Of a stretch of 64,000 nt of DNA, positions 35,186 to 44,202 are shown piece after piece. Positions within the stretch are counted from its first letter, which is position 1, and each line of letters begins with the position of its first letter. The translations under genes were made by a program, and so were the position numbers. The stretch comes from an uncultured Lachnospiraceae bacterium (GTDB lineage: Bacteria > Bacillota > Clostridia > Lachnospirales > Lachnospiraceae), in contig CAJUJK010000004.1 in assembly GCA_910586705.1 (NCBI GenBank), forward strand, positions 110,333-174,332, in the 5' to 3' direction. The notes under the pieces were generated by a model. That model did no database searches. It was not told where the DNA came from and worked only from the letters and a program-made list of their open reading frames with translations.

Positions 35186-36787
35186 ATGAACACAACACCG
35201 ATTTTAAAGAATAGAATCTTTTTGTACCTGACGGAATTTTTCGCCGGCATGTCCGTGATGGCGGTGGAGCTGGGGGCGAGCAGGCTGCTTGCTCCCTATT
35301 TCAGTTCCTCCCAGATCGTGTGGACGATCATCATCGGCACGATTATGATCGCCATGGCGCTGGGGAATATTTACGGCGGAAAGAGCGCGGACAAAAACCC
35401 GAACCCGGACAGGCTCTACACGCGGATTCTGATTGCGGGAGTATGGATCGCGCTGATCCCGGTGGTGGGGAAATATATCATTATAGGCATTTCCGCGCTG
35501 CTCATTTTTGCGGTAAATACGAATTTTCTGATCTGGGCGGCATTTGCGGCGTGTATGGTGATCTTTGTGTTTCCGCTTTTCCTGCTGGGAACGGTGACGC
35601 CGTCCCTTGCGAAATACACGGTGCAGAGCCTTTCGGACAGTGGCAGTATCGTGGGAACGCTGGGCGCGTTTAACACGATCGGCAGCATTATCGGTACGTT
35701 TGTGCCGACTTTTGTCTCGATTCCGGCGGTGGGCACATCGGTGACGTTTCTGATTTTTGCGGCGATTCTTCTGGGGCTCGGGATCATCTATTTTGTCAGC
35801 AAAAAGAGCGGGTGGAAGAAAAGCGCAGCGTCGGCGGTCATCTTTATTCTGTGCTGTATTTTCGGGGCGTCGAACAGTTTTGCTTTCTGGGAGAGCAATC
35901 TGGCATACGAAGGGGAGTCCATTTACAATTATCTGCAGGTGAAAGAAAACGACAGGAATGTCATATTATCCACAAATGTGCTTTTCGGGGTGCAGTCCAT
36001 TCTGATCAAAGACGAGGGGCTGACTGGCATGTATTACGACTATGCCATGGCGGCACCGCTGATGACGGGAAAGGAAAATCCGGCGGACTGCAAAACGCTG
36101 ATTCTCGGCATGGGGACGGGCACTTACGCGCACCAGTGCCGGGCTTTCTTTGGGGACATGCCTGTGGAGGGCGTGGAGATTGACGAAAAGATCACGGATC
36201 TGGCGCGGACGTATTTTGAACTGCCGGAGGATGTGCCCGTGACCACTTACGACGGCAGGGCATATCTGAATGCCGTTGACGGGAAGTATGATGTAATTAT
36301 GGTGGACGCTTATCAGGATATCACGATCCCTTTCCAGATGTCTTCCGTGGAATTTTTCTCGCTTGTGAAGGAGCATCTCACAGAGGACGGCGTGATGGTG
36401 GTCAACATGAACATGCGGGGCAGCGGGGAGGACAGCATCAACGCCTATCTTTCCGACACGATCGGCAGCGTTTTCGGCGAGGTCTACACGGTGGACGTGA
36501 AGGGTTCCACCAACCGGGAGCTTTTTGCCTCCGACAACCCGGAGATGATAGAGAATCTGAAAAAGCACAAGGAGACTGTCGCGGACGAAAGTCTCCTTGC
36601 CATGATGAACAGCGTTTCTGAAAATCTGATTCCCTACGAAGCGGGGAACCGCATTATGACGGATGACAAGGCGCCTGTGGAACTTCTCGGTATGCGCGTC
36701 ATCGACGAGCTGATCAGAACCGAGGTCGCCTATTACAAAAATGTGTATGAGGAGCATGGCATCTGGGGCGTGATTGACGCTTTATAA
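35186..36787 (+). CDS. Membrane spermidine synthase-like fusion
   Basis: Protein of 533 residues joining an N-terminal membrane domain of about seven helices (starting FLYLTEFFAGMSVMAVELGA) to a C-terminal methyltransferase-fold domain of the SpeE type (LILGMGTGTYAHQCR, VEGVEIDEKI, YDVIMVDAYQDITIPFQMSS). Such 'fused MFS/spermidine synthase' proteins are common in Clostridia. Whether they make spermidine or modify another amine is unproven. The start follows AAGGGAG. Its stop codon overlaps the convergent beta-galactosidase by six bases. Confidence 0.86.
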   Translation: MNTTPILKNRIFLYLTEFFAGMSVMAVELGASRLLAPYFSSSQIVWTIIIGTIMIAMALGNIYGGKSADKNPNPDRLYTRILIAGVWIALIPVVGKYIIIGISALLIFAVNTNFLIWAAFAACMVIFVFPLFLLGTVTPSLAKYTVQSLSDSGSIVGTLGAFNTIGSIIGTFVPTFVSIPAVGTSVTFLIFAAILLGLGIIYFVSKKSGWKKSAASAVIFILCCIFGASNSFAFWESNLAYEGESIYNYLQVKENDRNVILSTNVLFGVQSILIKDEGLTGMYYDYAMAAPLMTGKENPADCKTLILGMGTGTYAHQCRAFFGDMPVEGVEIDEKITDLARTYFELPEDVPVTTYDGRAYLNAVDGKYDVIMVDAYQDITIPFQMSSVEFFSLVKEHLTEDGVMVVNMNMRGSGEDSINAYLSDTIGSVFGEVYTVDVKGSTNRELFASDNPEMIENLKKHKETVADESLLAMMNSVSENLIPYEAGNRIMTDDKAPVELLGMRVIDELIRTEVAYYKNVYEEHGIWGVIDAL

Positions 36788-38794
36788 CTTGACGATCGCC
36801 ACATCCTTTGCGGCAATCGTGAGCGCATCTCCCTCTTTATAAGCCTTTCCGCTCAGCAGGTCCGTCCCCGCAAAGGGCATTGCCATCACTTGCGCCTCTT
36901 CCCCATGATTTAGCAGGAATACAAATGTGCCATTGTTATTGGCTCTTCTGGTCACTTCTATGCCTTCCGGCGCGTCCATAATCGGTTCGATGCCGGCTTC
37001 CCGGCAGATTTCCCCGAGATACATCCGATAAAATTCGTCGTTTGACTGTGCGGCGACATAGTAGCCGAAGCCTTTGCCGAAGGCGTTTTTCGTGAGCACG
37101 GGCATCCCCGCGTAGAAATCCTTTTCGTAAAAGGCGAGCGCCTCCGCCCCTTCCGTGTGTAGCAGGTCGCAGAGCATGGAGGCGGGGTAGGTTCTGCCCT
37201 TGTAATGGAAGGCGTTGTGCATGTCCGCAGGAAGAGCGTCCTCCTCCTCCACCCAGATGCCGAGAATGTCACGCAGCTTTCCGGGGTAGCCGCCCACGGT
37301 CACGAGGTCGTGCTCGTCCACATAGCCGCTGAAAAAGGTGGTCAGAAAACGGCCGCCGTTTTTCACGTAGGCGCGCAGTTTCTCATCATACCCGGTCTTT
37401 ACCAGATAAAGGACAGGCGCGATGACCAGATCGTATTTTGACAAATCGTCCTCTACGCCGATCATGTCCACGGGAATATGTAGGTCAGACAGCGCCTTGT
37501 AATAGCGCTCCACCTCCCGGCAGTAATCCAGATAGACGGACGGTCCCGCAGAGTAGGAGATGCCCCACCAGTTGTCCCAGTCAAAGACAATGGCAGTCTT
37601 TGCGTCGCTCCTTGCGCCGAGGGTCTGTGCCCCCAGAGAATCAAGTTCCGCACCGAGTTCTGCAACCTCGCGGAACACGCGGGTGTTCTCATGTCCCGCA
37701 TGGTCGATCACCGCGCCGTGGTATTTTTCGCAGGCGCCGATGCTGCGTTTCATCTGGAAGAACATGACGGTATCTGCGCCGTGTGCCACCGCCTGATAGC
37801 TCCAGAGCCGCATGACGCCGGGACGTTTGAGCATGTTGTAGGGCAGCCAGTTGGTGACGGAGGGCGTCTGCTCCATCAGGGCGAAAGGTTTCCCCTGCTT
37901 TAGGCCGCGCATCAGATCGTGCCGCATGGCGACGCCGGAGACGGGCGTATCGTTGGCGGGATAATTGTCCCATGACACAAAATCCATGTATTTCGCCCAC
38001 ATCTGATAATCCAGAGGCTGGTAGGTGCCCATCAGATTCGTGGTGATGGGGATATCGGGGGTAACGGCGTGGACTGCGTCGTACTCCAGACGGTAGGCGT
38101 TTAATATGCTCTCCGAATTAAAACGGCGGTAGTCTAAGGAGATGCCTTGGAATGTGCTGCGGTCATTGCCCCAGTGCTCGGAGAGCTGGTTAGGGGCGAC
38201 AATATCCTCAAAATCATAGAAAGTGTGTCCCCAGAAGGCGGTGTCCCAGACCCGGTTTACCTCCTCGATCGTCCCGTATTTTTCTTTCAGCCATTCCCGG
38301 AATTTTTTCTCACAGTTTTCGCAGTAGCATTCCCCGCCGTACTCGTTGGAGATGTGCCATGCAACCAGATTGTCATATGCTCCGTAACGCTCCGCCAGCT
38401 TAGAAGCAAGCGCTGCGGCATATTTCTGATAGGAGGGGCTGTTGGGGCAGGAATTGTGGCGGCTGCCGAATTTGCGCTTCATGCCGTTTGCCTCCACCCG
38501 CAGGATATCGGGATGCTTTCTCGCCATCCATGCGGGGTGCGCCCCGGTGGAAGTGGCAAGGCACACTTTCATGCCGTGCTTTTTCACCAGTTCCATAATC
38601 TTGTCCAGTTTTTCAAAATGGTAAACGTCGTCGTCGGACTGTAACATCGCCCAGCTAAAGACATTGAGGGTGACAATGTCAATGTGCGCCAGCTTAAGAA
38701 GACGCATGTCCTCCTCCCATGTGTCCTCGGGCCACTGTTCCGGGTTATAGTCCCCACCGTAGGGGATTTTGCTGATTTTTTCGTATTCGACCAT
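36782..38794 (-). CDS. Beta-galactosidase, GH42
   Basis: Retaining glycosidase of 670 residues acting on galactosides or related plant-derived oligosaccharides. N-terminal barrel signature GGDYNPEQWPEDTWEEDM, acid/base Glu in WHISNEYGGECYC, nucleophile Glu in FALMEQTPS, and the zinc-type knot with CYCENCEKKF. No signal peptide, so cytoplasmic. No sugar transporter or regulator lies next to it. The AAAAAGGAGATC site supports the start. The 3' end overlaps the neighbour by six bases. Confidence 0.95.
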   Translation of the reverse strand: MVEYEKISKIPYGGDYNPEQWPEDTWEEDMRLLKLAHIDIVTLNVFSWAMLQSDDDVYHFEKLDKIMELVKKHGMKVCLATSTGAHPAWMARKHPDILRVEANGMKRKFGSRHNSCPNSPSYQKYAAALASKLAERYGAYDNLVAWHISNEYGGECYCENCEKKFREWLKEKYGTIEEVNRVWDTAFWGHTFYDFEDIVAPNQLSEHWGNDRSTFQGISLDYRRFNSESILNAYRLEYDAVHAVTPDIPITTNLMGTYQPLDYQMWAKYMDFVSWDNYPANDTPVSGVAMRHDLMRGLKQGKPFALMEQTPSVTNWLPYNMLKRPGVMRLWSYQAVAHGADTVMFFQMKRSIGACEKYHGAVIDHAGHENTRVFREVAELGAELDSLGAQTLGARSDAKTAIVFDWDNWWGISYSAGPSVYLDYCREVERYYKALSDLHIPVDMIGVEDDLSKYDLVIAPVLYLVKTGYDEKLRAYVKNGGRFLTTFFSGYVDEHDLVTVGGYPGKLRDILGIWVEEEDALPADMHNAFHYKGRTYPASMLCDLLHTEGAEALAFYEKDFYAGMPVLTKNAFGKGFGYYVAAQSNDEFYRMYLGEICREAGIEPIMDAPEGIEVTRRANNNGTFVFLLNHGEEAQVMAMPFAGTDLLSGKAYKEGDALTIAAKDVAIVKL

Positions 38795-38843
38795 ATGGGA
38801 TCTCCTTTTTGATTTTGCTGGTTGTTTTCCGCAGTACGTCCTT

Positions 38844-38938
38844 GAAAAGCCTCCGGCTTTTCTCGTTCGCGGGCTGTCGCCCTATGCATCCATCAAAATA
38901 TGCGCTTCGGTGAGCAGGCTCTCCACCGCTCATATTTT
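38844..38938 (-). other. Structured upstream region of the GH42 gene
   Basis: Two inverted repeats lie in the otherwise empty 300 bases before the beta-galactosidase start: GAAAAGCC / GGCTTTTC (38844-38862), and AAAATATG...CATATTTT enclosing GGTG / CACC (38895-38938). They may be a leader structure or a regulator site. No clear sigma-A promoter with correct spacing was found. Confidence 0.45.
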
Positions 38939-39045
38939 AATGTCTGCGTACTGCTCATTGCTATCGCGTATATAGTATAACTGATTTATATGGATTGGAA
39001 TACTTGACAAAATGCTGATTTATGGAAGTGTTTTTTAGTGATAAC

Positions 39046-39078
39046 GCAAAAAGGAACCGGGTGTGTACCCGATTCCTT
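39046..39078 (-). terminator. Terminator of the 39.1-39.8 kb gene
   Basis: On the minus strand AAGGAATCGGGT pairs with ACCCGGTTCCTT (one wobble) around ACAC, followed by TTTTGC. It begins 18 bases after the stop codon at 39097. Confidence 0.92.
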
Positions 39079-39096
39079 GTGCTTCTCATAGAATGT

Positions 39097-39768
39097 TTAG
39101 TTGGTAGCGATCTGTCCGGCGCCGGCTTGATTCAGAATGTCCTGCGTAGCGTTGTTCTGCGCAGCAGCGTCCTCAGCCATCTTGTCAAAGCCTTCCATCA
39201 CAGCATCGTAAGTCTTCTTGGAGATCTCGGGAAGTTCGCCGCCCCAAGTTTTCTCAGCCTGCTCGTAGCCTTTCTTGAAAGCTTCGCGCATATCTTCGAT
39301 CTTGCTCGGATCGCCGCCTGTCAGTGCGGTCGCGAAATCAAGGATTCTGCCGGAAGTCTGCTTCACACCCCAGTAGCCGTCCTCGGAAATGTCTTCCTGC
39401 GCCTGCAGCTTGGTAGCCTCATCTACTTCAAACTTGCCGCTGGCAAGGAATTTCCACATATCGCCGTTGGCAATGCCAGAGGTCTGGCTCTGCTTGGTCA
39501 TCAGCTGCTGTACGATGTTCTGCAGCTGCTTTGTATGTGCCTCAGCGTCGGCCTTCATCTTATTGACAAGCTCTGTGTTCTGCACATATTTTTTAATAGG
39601 CACATTGACACTGTCCTTTGAGGGCTCGTAGACTACGCCGTTTTCTCCCTTATCGGAAGTATTGTCCTTATTGATCTCGTCTGCAGGTCTTGTTTCCGCC
39701 TGTGTGTTTGCCGTTGTAAGAGCTTCGTAAGCGTTAGCGCCTACATTAGAAATTCCGTTTACGCCCAT
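39097..39768 (-). CDS. Conserved protein of unknown function (DUF5610-like C-terminus)
   Basis: A 223-residue cytoplasmic-type protein with no signal peptide. The N-terminal 80 residues are polar and low in structure (NTQAETRPADEINKDNTSDK). The C-terminal half has a conserved-looking block, TSGRILDFATALTGGDPSKI followed by AFKKGYEQAEKTWGG and KKTYDAVMEGFDKMAED. This resembles a block shared by proteins of other flagellated bacteria, so a motility link is possible but unproven. A strong ribosome binding site (AAGGAGGGA) and strong terminator indicate a single-gene, well-expressed unit. Confidence 0.75.
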   Translation of the reverse strand: MGVNGISNVGANAYEALTTANTQAETRPADEINKDNTSDKGENGVVYEPSKDSVNVPIKKYVQNTELVNKMKADAEAHTKQLQNIVQQLMTKQSQTSGIANGDMWKFLASGKFEVDEATKLQAQEDISEDGYWGVKQTSGRILDFATALTGGDPSKIEDMREAFKKGYEQAEKTWGGELPEISKKTYDAVMEGFDKMAEDAAAQNNATQDILNQAGAGQIATN

Positions 39769-39960
39769 GGGTATCCCTCCTTGGAAAAATTATATATTTT
39801 TATCGGTTACGAAAAGACTGCCAAGCAGGCAATCTCCTTTTTCTATTTACTATATCGTACCATTTTCCTATTTTTATTAGAAGCAAAAACATAGAAATTT
39901 CTAAAAAAATCCAAAAATTTCATTTGACTTCAGCTAATCTGGTGGGCGCGGCTCCCGCAC

Positions 39961-39989
39961 TTGACATTTTGTACAAAATTAAGTACAAT
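39961..39989 (+). promoter_or_regulatory. Sigma-A promoter of ispE-gntR
   Basis: Perfect TTGACA (39961-39966), 17-base spacer and TACAAT (39984-39989). It drives ispE at 40084 and probably the overlapping gntR gene. Confidence 0.9.
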
Positions 39990-40001
39990 CCTTGTATACA
40001 A
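39969..40001 (+). promoter_or_regulatory. Two palindromes on the ispE-gntR promoter, candidate GntR/FCD operators
   Basis: TTGTACAA (39969-39976) lies in the promoter spacer and TTGTATACAA (39992-40001) just after the -10 box. Their centres are 24 bases apart. Both fit the FadR/FCD-type consensus T-x-GT...AC-x-A. A regulator of this family is encoded at the end of the same transcript. Confidence 0.6.
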
Positions 40002-40083
40002 AGTACATTAATTCCGGCAGAAAAGTGCCGATAACAGGAAAAGAGCGGCAAGTGTGCGGCTGGCGAAAAGCAGGAGCAGTTAT

Positions 40084-40959
40084 ATGGTTAGAGAAAAAGC
40101 TTACGCAAAAATAAATCTGGGACTGGACGTGCTGCGTCGCAGGCCCGACGGTTATCACGAAGTGAAGATGATTATGCAGACCGTGGATATCCGTGACGAT
40201 CTGACTTTTGAGAAAAGGGAGGAGCCGGGAATCGGCTTTCAGATAGAGGGCGCGGATCTTCCTGCGGACGGAAGCAATCTGGTTTACCGGGCGGCGGCGC
40301 TTCTGATGGAAAAGCGGCAGATCAGGGAGGGCGTTTCCATTACTTTGCACAAAAGAATCCCCATAGCGGCGGGCATGGCAGGCGGCAGCTCTGATGCGGC
40401 GGCGGCTCTGCGGGGGCTGAACGCACTTTTTGAGATGGGATATTCCATGGAAGAACTGAAAGAATTTGGGGTGACGCTGGGGGCGGACATTCCCTACTGT
40501 ATACAGGGAGGTACCATGCTTTCGGAGGGAATCGGGGAAATTCTGACACCATTGTCAGATCCGCCGGATTGTCATCTGGTGATTGTAAAACCCGATATTG
40601 ATGTGTCCACAGCGTTTGTTTACGGGCATCTGCAGGCGGATAAACTGACGTTTCACCCGGATATTGACGGGATGGCGGCGGCTCTTAGGGCGGGAGATCT
40701 GAAAGGAATCACGGACAGGATGGGAAATGTGCTGGAGACGGTTACCGTGGAGGCATACCCCGTGATTGACAGGCTGAAACGGCGGATGTGCGGTCTGGGT
40801 GCGGAAAACGCCCTGATGAGCGGCAGCGGTCCTACGGTGTTTGGCATTTGCAGGGAGAGGGAGACGGCGGAGAATATAGCGGATGCCATAAGGAAAGAGG
40901 AACCGGCAGGCGCGGTTTTTGTGACAGGGTTTGTCAAGGGGGTAGTGTATGGATCATGA
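40084..40959 (+). CDS. ispE: 4-diphosphocytidyl-2-C-methyl-D-erythritol kinase
   Basis: GHMP-family kinase of the methylerythritol phosphate isoprenoid pathway. The 291-residue protein has the N-terminal AYAKINLGLDVLRRRPDGYHE, ATP-loop PIAAGMAGGSSDAAAALRGL, and C-terminal LMSGSGPTVFGI. The start at MVREKAYAKIN follows AGGAG; a start 30 bases earlier lacks this. It overlaps the GntR-type gene by 11 bases, so the two are coupled. Confidence 0.96.
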   Translation: MVREKAYAKINLGLDVLRRRPDGYHEVKMIMQTVDIRDDLTFEKREEPGIGFQIEGADLPADGSNLVYRAAALLMEKRQIREGVSITLHKRIPIAAGMAGGSSDAAAALRGLNALFEMGYSMEELKEFGVTLGADIPYCIQGGTMLSEGIGEILTPLSDPPDCHLVIVKPDIDVSTAFVYGHLQADKLTFHPDIDGMAAALRAGDLKGITDRMGNVLETVTVEAYPVIDRLKRRMCGLGAENALMSGSGPTVFGICRERETAENIADAIRKEEPAGAVFVTGFVKGVVYGS

Positions 40960-41644
40960 TTTCACTGTGAACATGGACGAATTTCTTCCTTTGCGGGATG
41001 TGGTGTTTAATACGCTGCGCCGTGCCATATTGACGGGCGAACTGAAACCGGGGGAGAGGCTGATGGAGATCCATCTGGCAAACCGTCTGGGCGTGAGCCG
41101 CACGCCGATCCGGGAGGCGATACGGAAACTGGAGCTGGAAGGGCTGGTGACCATGATTCCGAGACGGGGCGCGGAGGTGGCGCAGATCACGAAGAAAAGT
41201 CTGCAGGATGTGCTGGAGGTGAGGCGCGCGCTGGATGCGCTCTGCGCGGAACTGGCATGTGACAGGATCACGGCAGAGGGAAAAGCGGCGTTAAAGAAGG
41301 CGTGCGACAGCTTTGAGGAGGCGACAAAGACGGGGGAAGTGGTGACCATCGCGGAGGCGGATGTGGCGCTGCACGATATCATTGTGCAGGCGACGGGAAA
41401 CCAGCGGCTCATCCAGTTGATTAACAACCTGTCCGAGCAGATGTACCGCTACCGTTTTGAATACATCAAGGATGAGAGCGGGCATGAAAATCTGGTCAAT
41501 GAGCATAGGATGATATATGAGAGCATTATGAGCGGTGACAAGGAGAAGGCGGCGGCAGCGGCGAGACTTCACATTGACAATCAGGAGCAGTCCATTATCC
41601 GGCAGATCCGTGTGGATCCCGGAGGGAAACGCTCTTCCCGCTGA
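40949..41644 (+). CDS. GntR-family (FCD/FadR-type) transcriptional regulator
   Basis: Repressor-type protein of 231 residues: winged helix (LRDVVFNTLRRAILTGELKP, RLGVSRTPIREAIRKLELEG) followed by an FCD ligand-binding domain with metal-ligand-like residues (DVALHDIIV, NEHRMIYESIM, AAARLHIDNQ). Coupled to ispE by an 11-base overlap. AAGGGGG precedes the ATG. Palindromes matching this family's operators lie on the shared promoter, so autoregulation together with ispE is inferred. The effector is unknown. Confidence 0.93.
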   Translation: MDHDFTVNMDEFLPLRDVVFNTLRRAILTGELKPGERLMEIHLANRLGVSRTPIREAIRKLELEGLVTMIPRRGAEVAQITKKSLQDVLEVRRALDALCAELACDRITAEGKAALKKACDSFEEATKTGEVVTIAEADVALHDIIVQATGNQRLIQLINNLSEQMYRYRFEYIKDESGHENLVNEHRMIYESIMSGDKEKAAAAARLHIDNQEQSIIRQIRVDPGGKRSSR

Positions 41645-41785
41645 ACCTTCGGTTCTGTGGGCGCTATCTGCTGCGGATGCCGCCTGTGATGTGTGTGGCG
41701 GACGGGGAAACAGCGGGCGCTGTATCGGGACGCACAAAAGTGGGAATACTCCAGATGCCGGAGATAACGGCGGATAGGAGTATGT

Positions 41786-42100
41786 ATGATGAAGAAAAAT
41801 ATGAAAAAGCTGGCGGCATGTCTCTTTGCGGCAGTCTGGTGGGGAATATTTTATCCGGAATTATGTTTTTCGGAGGAAACCTGTGCGGCGGTAACGCCGG
41901 AGGAAGCGCAGATGAGTGACCTGTCTGTACAGGAGAAGAGAACAGGAGCCGGAGGTATGCCCGGTGCAGGGACAGGTGCTTCGACAGCGCCGGAACAGAT
42001 TGAGGCGGCAGAGGTCTGGCGTGCCTCGGGAGATGAGATTGTGATAAGCAGCAGATTTTTGGAATGGCTGGAGGAAAGTCTGTCTGCGAGTAAGGATTAG
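41786..42100 (+). CDS. Small secreted or membrane-anchored protein
   Basis: Protein of 104 residues with a basic start and hydrophobic segment (LAACLFAAVWWGIFY), possibly cleaved or kept as an anchor, followed by an acidic, Gly/Ala-rich tail and a helical end (FLEWLEESLSAS). No family recognised. AGGAG lies five bases before the ATG. It sits between the gntR and murI genes with 15 bases to murI, which suggests cotranscription with cell-wall synthesis. Confidence 0.55.
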   Translation: MMKKNMKKLAACLFAAVWWGIFYPELCFSEETCAAVTPEEAQMSDLSVQEKRTGAGGMPGAGTGASTAPEQIEAAEVWRASGDEIVISSRFLEWLEESLSASKD

Positions 42101-42115
42101 AAAGGGTCGGAAACC

Positions 42116-42949
42116 ATGAACGGACAGGAAGAATGGCACAACAGCCCCATAGGCGTGTTCGATTCGGGGGTGGGCGGGCTGACCGTTGCGCGTGAGATCA
42201 TGCGGCAGCTCCCCAACGAGCGGATCGTATATTTCGGAGATACGGCGCGGGTGCCTTACGGAAATAAATCGAAGGAGACGGTGACGAGGTATTCCGGGCA
42301 GATTGTGCGTTTTCTGGAGACGCAGCAGGTGAAGGCTATCGTGGTCGCCTGCAACACGGCGAGCGCCTACGCGCTGGAAGATCTGGAAAAGGAGTCGGAT
42401 ATACCGATGATCGGCGTGGTGAAGCCGGGGGCTAGGGCGGCGCTTGCGACTACCGCGAATAAAAAAATCGGTGTTGTGGGAACGGAAGCCACCATAAGCA
42501 GCGGCATCTACAGCCGGTACATAGAAGAGCATGATGCGGATGTCAGCGTTGTGGGAAAAGCGTGTCCTCTTTTTGTGCCGCTGGTGGAGGAAGGGCTGTG
42601 GGAGGATCCGGTGACAGACGAGATTGCCCGCCGCTATTTGACGGAACTGATCGACAGCGGAATAGACACCCTGATTTTAGGATGCACCCATTACCCGATG
42701 CTGCGCTCCACAGTGGGAAAAATAATGGGGGAGGGCGTCACCCTTGTGAATCCCGCCTATGAGACGGCGAGGGAACTGAAGGCGCTTCTTTCGGAGCGCG
42801 GTCTGGAGAGTGAGCACAGACCGGGGCTTGGGACGGAGCTGTACCGCTTTTTTGTCAGCGACGCCGCCGATAAGTTCCAGCGCTTTGCGAACTCTATTCT
42901 GCCCTATGGCATTCTGTCCGCAAAAGTGATACGAATTGACGAATATTAA
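42116..42949 (+). CDS. murI: Glutamate racemase
   Basis: Makes D-glutamate for peptidoglycan. The 277-residue protein has GVFDSGVGGLTVAREIM, the first catalytic cysteine in VACNTASA and the second in LGCTHYPML. The enzyme is cofactor independent. The start follows AAAGGGT at a short distance. The next gene is a DUF1934 protein, an arrangement often seen in Clostridia. Confidence 0.96.
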   Translation: MNGQEEWHNSPIGVFDSGVGGLTVAREIMRQLPNERIVYFGDTARVPYGNKSKETVTRYSGQIVRFLETQQVKAIVVACNTASAYALEDLEKESDIPMIGVVKPGARAALATTANKKIGVVGTEATISSGIYSRYIEEHDADVSVVGKACPLFVPLVEEGLWEDPVTDEIARRYLTELIDSGIDTLILGCTHYPMLRSTVGKIMGEGVTLVNPAYETARELKALLSERGLESEHRPGLGTELYRFFVSDAADKFQRFANSILPYGILSAKVIRIDEY

Positions 42950-43004
42950 TGTATTGAGACCGGCATTGCGGCGGATTACGGCATTTGGGAAATGAGGTAA
43001 AAAT

Positions 43005-43457
43005 ATGACGAAAGAAGTATTGCTGACATTGCAGGGACTGCAGTTCGATCAGCGGGAAGAAAATTCTGATAAGATCGAGATGGTCACTGTGGGCGATTAT
43101 TATAAGAAGAATGACAGGCATTATGTGGTTTACGAGGAGGTCACGGAAGGGTTTGACCGCGCGACGAAAAACCGGCTTAAGTTTGGCGGACAGATGGTGG
43201 AGCTGACGCGTCACGGTCTGGTGAATGTACATATGGTTTTTCAGGAAAATAAGAAGAACCTGTCAAACTACAACACGCCTTTCGGACAGATTCTGGTGGG
43301 GATTGACACGAAACGGATCACGATCGAAGAAAAGGAAGATAATATTGTGGTGGACGTGGACTACGCGCTTGACATCAACTATGAGTTTCTCTCGGACTGC
43401 CACATCAAAATAGACATCCGCTCAAAAGAAAACAGCGGTTTTACGCTGCTATCGTAA
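43005..43457 (+). CDS. DUF1934 (YwiB-like) protein
   Basis: Calycin-like beta-barrel protein of 150 residues, cytoplasmic. Family landmarks include YVVYEEVTEG, TKNRLKFGGQMVELTRHG, and NYNTPFGQILVGIDTKRI followed by the terminal DYALDINYEFLSD. Function is unknown. The family is usually next to argS or murI and may relate to wall or tRNA processes. The AATGAGG site is moderate. Confidence 0.88.
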   Translation: MTKEVLLTLQGLQFDQREENSDKIEMVTVGDYYKKNDRHYVVYEEVTEGFDRATKNRLKFGGQMVELTRHGLVNVHMVFQENKKNLSNYNTPFGQILVGIDTKRITIEEKEDNIVVDVDYALDINYEFLSDCHIKIDIRSKENSGFTLLS

Positions 43458-43491
43458 GACCGCTGTACCGAGCCCGCTAAACGGCGCTCGT

Positions 43492-43518
43492 GACGTTAAT
43501 TCCGTAGGAATTTACGTC
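43492..43518. terminator. Hairpin between two convergent genes
   Basis: GACGTTAATTCC and GGAATTTACGTC pair over 12 bases with one mismatch around a GTA loop. It lies between the DUF1934 gene and the convergent gene at 43521, and has no T-run on either strand. Confidence 0.5.
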
Positions 43519-43520
43519 GG

Positions 43521-43997
43521 TTATTTAATAGGTTTGGCACCTGCTTTTTCCTGTGCCTTTTCCACCATCTGTTTGAATTTGCTCTTTTTCTTCTGCTCGA
43601 CTACCGGCGCCCTGCCGTGGAGACCCTTTACATCCGTGATGTAGATGCCGCTGACAACAGCCTTCACTTCCTTCTTGACAGGGACGGAATCAAAAATTTT
43701 TTCTTCGCAGATAAGGGTCATAATCTGCGGACCGACCTTCGCCTTCACCACGGGAAGTTTGGAGCCGCGAAGCAGCTTGGGCGTCTGGTCCAGCACGATC
43801 TGGGGCAGCCCCGCGTCCTTTAGCTTCATCCGTTTCTTATCTATGATAAGCATGGATACGGTCTGCTTCATCGCATCGATCTGTGCCTGCTGCTCCGCCT
43901 GCTTTTTCTGTGCTTTCTTTCCTACGAAATATAATACAACCACGGCGATCAGCAGAACCGCCAGAATCACCAGTAAGACAATAGTAATCGTGCTCAT
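43521..43997 (-). CDS. Single-pass membrane protein of unknown function
   Basis: A 158-residue protein with an N-terminal membrane helix (IVLLVILAVLLIAVVVLYFV), then a basic coiled-coil-like segment (KKAQKKQAEQQAQIDAMK) and a beta-rich domain (LPVVKAKVGPQIMTLICEEK), ending in a basic tail. No family was recognised. The GGAG site about 8 bases upstream is good. It has no close co-oriented neighbour. Confidence 0.7.
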   Translation of the reverse strand: MSTITIVLLVILAVLLIAVVVLYFVGKKAQKKQAEQQAQIDAMKQTVSMLIIDKKRMKLKDAGLPQIVLDQTPKLLRGSKLPVVKAKVGPQIMTLICEEKIFDSVPVKKEVKAVVSGIYITDVKGLHGRAPVVEQKKKSKFKQMVEKAQEKAGAKPIK

Positions 43998-44129
43998 GGG
44001 AATGCCTCCGTTTTCGTTTCAATGTATGCAAAAAATATTTTAACATTGATCCGCGTGTTGCGCAAGAAGAAGTTGGAAATTGACCAAAACAGTCATTGCC
44101 TGCGCCTGTGAAATAGAGGAGGACGGATA

Positions 44130-44159
44130 TAGACAAATAAAGGATGGCTGTGGTAAAAT
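44130..44159 (+). promoter_or_regulatory. Sigma-A-like promoter of the trigger-factor-like gene
   Basis: TAGACA (44130-44135), 18-base spacer and TAAAAT (44154-44159), 43 bases before the start codon. Confidence 0.55.
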
Positions 44160-44202
44160 AAAAGTTAAATTTATGATTTTGGAAAAGAGGAAATGAGGAG
44201 AT

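Noticed and set aside
39769..39950. Sigma-D promoter for the gene at 39097-39768
   Set aside because: ACCGATAA is present on the minus strand, but no TAAA box lies at the right distance.
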